A DNA stretch of 35,948 nucleotides, from assembly GCF_008868155.1 (NCBI RefSeq), contig NZ_WBKR01000035.1, positions 1 to 35,948 of the forward strand, read 5' to 3'. Shown here one piece after another: positions 34,040 through 35,948 of the stretch. Position 1 is the stretch's first letter. Each line of letters starts with the position of its first letter. Under the pieces are notes generated by a model. It did no database searches and was not told the origin of the DNA. It worked only from the letters and a program-made list of their open reading frames with translations. The position numbers were made by a program, and so were the translations under genes. The DNA is from Micromonospora sp. ALFpr18c. Its GTDB lineage: Bacteria > Actinomycetota > Actinomycetes > Mycobacteriales > Micromonosporaceae.

Positions 34040-35467
34040 GTGACGATCCCCTACCCCACCATCCAGCCGACCCCCGCCATCGCCGCGGTGACGCCGCCCT
34101 CGGGCGCACCTCGGCCGCGGGTGACGTTCCTGGGGACCGGATACCTCGGTGCGACGTACGCCATCTGTTACGCCGAGCTGGGCTACGAGGTGCTCGGGTT
34201 CGACGTCGACGCCGACAAGATCGCGATGCTGAACGCCGGTCAGGTGCCGATCCACGAGCCCGGCCTGGACGAGCTGCTCAAGCGCAACCTCGCCGCCGGT
34301 CGGCTGCGGTTCTCGACCGACATCGCGGAAACCGCCGATTTCGGTGACGTGCACTTCATCTGCGTCGGCACCCCGCAGCGGGCCGACGGGATGGGCGCCG
34401 ACCTGTCGTACGTCGAGGCGTCGGTCACCAGCCTCGCGCAGCACCTGACCCGCAAGGCGCTGATCGTCGGCAAGTCCACCGTGCCGGTGGGCACCGCCGA
34501 GTGGGTGGAGCAGCTGGTCGGCAAGCACACCCCCGGCGACCTGGGCGTCGAGGTGGCCTGGAGCCCGGAGTTCCTCCAGGAGGGCTTCGCCGTCGACGAC
34601 GTGCTGCGCCCCAACCGGATCGTGGTCGGCGTGAAGAGCGAGTGGGCCAACGGCATGCTCTACGCCGCGCACAAGGGCGTCTTCGACCTGGCCGCCACCG
34701 AGGACCGCGAGGTGCCCCTGGTGGTCACCGACTTCGCGACCGCCGAGCTGGTCAAGGTCGCCGCGAACGCCTTCCTCGCCACCAAGATCTCCTTCATCAA
34801 CGCGATGGCCGAGGTCTGCGAGGCCTCCGGCGGCGACGTCACCCAGCTGGCCCGGGCCATCGGATACGACCCGCGCATCGGCAACCGGTTCCTCCAGGCC
34901 GGCCTCGGCTTCGGCGGCGCCTGCCTGCCCAAGGACATCCGCGCCTTCCAGGCTCGGGCCCAGGAGTTGGGTGCCGGCGAGGCGCTGCGGTTCCTGCACG
35001 AGGTCGACCTGATCAACCTGCGCCGCCGGACCCGGGTCCTCCAGCTCGCCGCGGACCTGCTCGGCCGCCGCTCCGGGCCGGCCGGTCCGGACTTCTCCGG
35101 CACCCGGATCGCCGTGCTCGGCGCCACCTTCAAGCCCAACACCGACGACGTCCGCGACGCCCCGGCGCTCGCCGTCGCCGCACTGCTGCAGAAGGCCGGC
35201 GCCGACGTGCACGTGTACGACCCGCAGGGCACCGAGAACGCCCGCCGCGCCGTACCCGAGCTGACCTACGAGACCGGCATCAACGAGGCCGTCGCCGACG
35301 CCGACCTGGTCTGCGTCCTCACCGAGTGGGCCGACTTCCGCAACGCCGACCCGGTCGCCCTGGGTGAGCTGGTCGCCGGACGCAAGGTCGTCGACGGCCG
35401 CAACTGCCTCGACTCGACACTGTGGACGCAGGCCGGCTGGGAGTACCGGGGCATGGGCCGTCCCTGA
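34040..35467 (+). CDS. UDP-glucose 6-dehydrogenase
   Basis: A 475-residue UDP-glucose/GDP-mannose dehydrogenase family enzyme. The N-terminal NAD site is FLGTGYLGATYA, the catalytic cysteine lies in GGACLPKDIRAF, and the C-terminal UDP-binding domain has LGATFKPNTDDVRD. It converts UDP-glucose to UDP-glucuronate with two NAD+, in the cytosol, for cell-envelope or exopolysaccharide precursors. The start is GTG 34040 with GGAGAAG six bases before it; the frame is open upstream to 33995. A strong hairpin follows at 35482. It appears monocistronic and chromosomal. Confidence 0.93.
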   Translation: MTIPYPTIQPTPAIAAVTPPSGAPRPRVTFLGTGYLGATYAICYAELGYEVLGFDVDADKIAMLNAGQVPIHEPGLDELLKRNLAAGRLRFSTDIAETADFGDVHFICVGTPQRADGMGADLSYVEASVTSLAQHLTRKALIVGKSTVPVGTAEWVEQLVGKHTPGDLGVEVAWSPEFLQEGFAVDDVLRPNRIVVGVKSEWANGMLYAAHKGVFDLAATEDREVPLVVTDFATAELVKVAANAFLATKISFINAMAEVCEASGGDVTQLARAIGYDPRIGNRFLQAGLGFGGACLPKDIRAFQARAQELGAGEALRFLHEVDLINLRRRTRVLQLAADLLGRRSGPAGPDFSGTRIAVLGATFKPNTDDVRDAPALAVAALLQKAGADVHVYDPQGTENARRAVPELTYETGINEAVADADLVCVLTEWADFRNADPVALGELVAGRKVVDGRNCLDSTLWTQAGWEYRGMGRP

Positions 35468-35481
35468 CGGATCCGACGTTC

Positions 35482-35516
35482 ACGGCCGGTCGCGGAGTCC
35501 CTCCGCGGCCGGCCGT
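35482..35516 (+). terminator. hairpin terminator after the UDP-glucose dehydrogenase gene
   Basis: A 15-base stem with one G-T type mismatch (ACGGCCGGTCGCGGA pairing with TCCGCGGCCGGCCGT) and a five-base loop GTCCC, followed by TGTCGTTGTTT. It starts 14 bases after the stop codon and fits an intrinsic terminator. Confidence 0.75.
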
Positions 35517-35616
35517 TGTCGTTGTTTGCCCCGGACCCGCCGACAAGTGTCGAAAAACGCGCCAGTATTGGGCATGCTGCGACAGTGGGAGTCCACAGTG
35601 CGGGCGGAGGGGTGTC

Positions 35617-35948
35617 GTGGCGACCTTTCAGTGCTCCTCGTGCGGTCGGGAGATCAAGCCGGCCGTGCGCTGTCCGCACTGCGGTGCCGATCAGCCGCAG
35701 TGGGTCGAGCACCTGGCGGACATCGAGCGCTCGATCGCGGAGATGAAGGCGCGCGACGCCGCCATCGCCCGGGAGCAACGGCAGATCGCCGCCAAGATGC
35801 AGGCCGCGCTCTTCCAGCGGGACATCCTCGCGCACGCCGGTGAGGAACGGATCAAGCAGGCGACCCGGCCCCGCCGGGTGCTGCGTCGCCGCCCCGGCCG
35901 ACGCCCACCGACCGCCACCACCGGCGCCCCGCCGCGGGTGCCCCGCCA
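35617..35948 (+). CDS. zinc-ribbon protein with coiled-coil segment (partial, cut by window end)
   Basis: The frame starts at GTG 35617 after GGAGGGG and is open to the window edge (110 codons seen). The N-terminus has two CxxC pairs (CSSCGR and CPHCGA), a zinc ribbon. A charged helical segment rich in Glu, Ala, Arg and Gln follows (ADIERSIAEMKARDAAIARE), probably a coiled coil, and then a basic Arg/Pro-rich tail. Proteins of this shape are conserved in Micromonosporaceae as far as I recall; the function is not known. The C-terminus is outside the window. Confidence 0.75.
   Translation, partial: MATFQCSSCGREIKPAVRCPHCGADQPQWVEHLADIERSIAEMKARDAAIAREQRQIAAKMQAALFQRDILAHAGEERIKQATRPRRVLRRRPGRRPPTATTGAPPRVPR

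Noticed and set aside
33878..35212. Long minus-strand open frame (444 codons) opposite the UDP-glucose dehydrogenase gene
   Set aside because: Low-complexity product without motifs; the plus strand encodes a full UDP-glucose dehydrogenase with cofactor and catalytic motifs.
1..35948. CRISPR arrays, tRNA or rRNA genes
   Set aside because: No regularly spaced short repeats, no tRNA-like cloverleaf with T-loop consensus and no rRNA-like sequence noticed on reading both strands; a dedicated scan could not be run.

Overview
The window looks like a piece of a high-GC actinomycete chromosome, most likely Micromonosporaceae (Micromonospora-like). The right end (about 30.2-35.9 kb) carries ordinary chromosomal genes of that style: a Bcr/CflA exporter, a MarR regulator, an acyl-CoA dehydrogenase, a UDP-glucose dehydrogenase and a zinc-ribbon protein cut by the window edge. 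This part is visibly richer in G+C than the rest. From about 3.2 to 29.9 kb lies a biosynthetic gene cluster that looks imported. It is bordered and peppered with broken transposase fragments (IS701-, IS5-, IS630- and possibly IS4-like) and contains decayed duplicates of its own genes.

The cluster belongs, by hand reading, to the uridyl-peptide antibiotic type (pacidamycin, napsamycin, mureidomycin, sansanmycin; MraY inhibitors) but with unfamiliar contents. Three enzymes set the theme on the minus strand at 3.2-5.5 kb. The first is a PacX-like phenylalanine 3-hydroxylase with the diagnostic Cys187 and Thr202, which would give meta-tyrosine. The second is an MppJ-like, iron-dependent aryl-pyruvate C-methyltransferase with His243 and His295, which would give a beta-methyl aromatic amino acid. 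The third is a small cupin very like Pac13, the dehydratase that makes the 3'-deoxy nucleoside from uridine-5'-aldehyde. A second cupin protein is translationally coupled upstream of the Pac13-like gene.

A second minus-strand operon (7.1-13.0 kb) reads branched-chain aminotransferase, MbtH-A-T fusion, P450, thioesterase, thioesterase. This resembles the nikkomycin NikP1/NikQ/NikP2 logic of oxidising a carrier-bound amino acid. The hand-read A-domain code is Val-like, and one thioesterase has Cys in place of the nucleophilic Ser.

The plus strand holds dissociated NRPS parts: a free C protein (14.0 kb), a free carrier (16.05 kb), an SHMT/threonine-transaldolase-like PLP enzyme (16.9 kb), an A-T-C protein (21.8 kb), a second free carrier (24.95 kb), a degenerate thioesterase-like protein (25.5 kb), an A-T protein with a Pro-like code (26.3 kb) and another free C protein (28.7 kb). 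A Fem/GNAT-like transferase (possible PacB-type aminoacyl-tRNA-dependent capping enzyme) and an MFS exporter sit on the minus strand at 18.3-20.6 kb, next to a broken TmrB-like ATP-binding gene.

A working model, which is inference: a 3'-deoxyuridine-type nucleoside is joined through free-standing C proteins to a short peptide containing meta-tyrosine and/or its beta-methyl derivative and an oxidised Val-like residue. The genes expected for classic pacidamycins but not seen here are the uridine oxidase (PacK), the nucleoside aminotransferase (PacE) and the diaminobutyrate genes. The transaldolase-like enzyme is not part of the classic set. The cluster is therefore incomplete in this window, helped from elsewhere, or makes a different nucleoside core.

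Large gene-free stretches are mostly graveyards. The region 13.09-13.62 kb is a decayed inverted copy of the carrier gene and its leader at 15.88-16.42 kb. The region 13.69-13.99 kb is a truncated copy of the leader and first part of the C gene at 28.7 kb.
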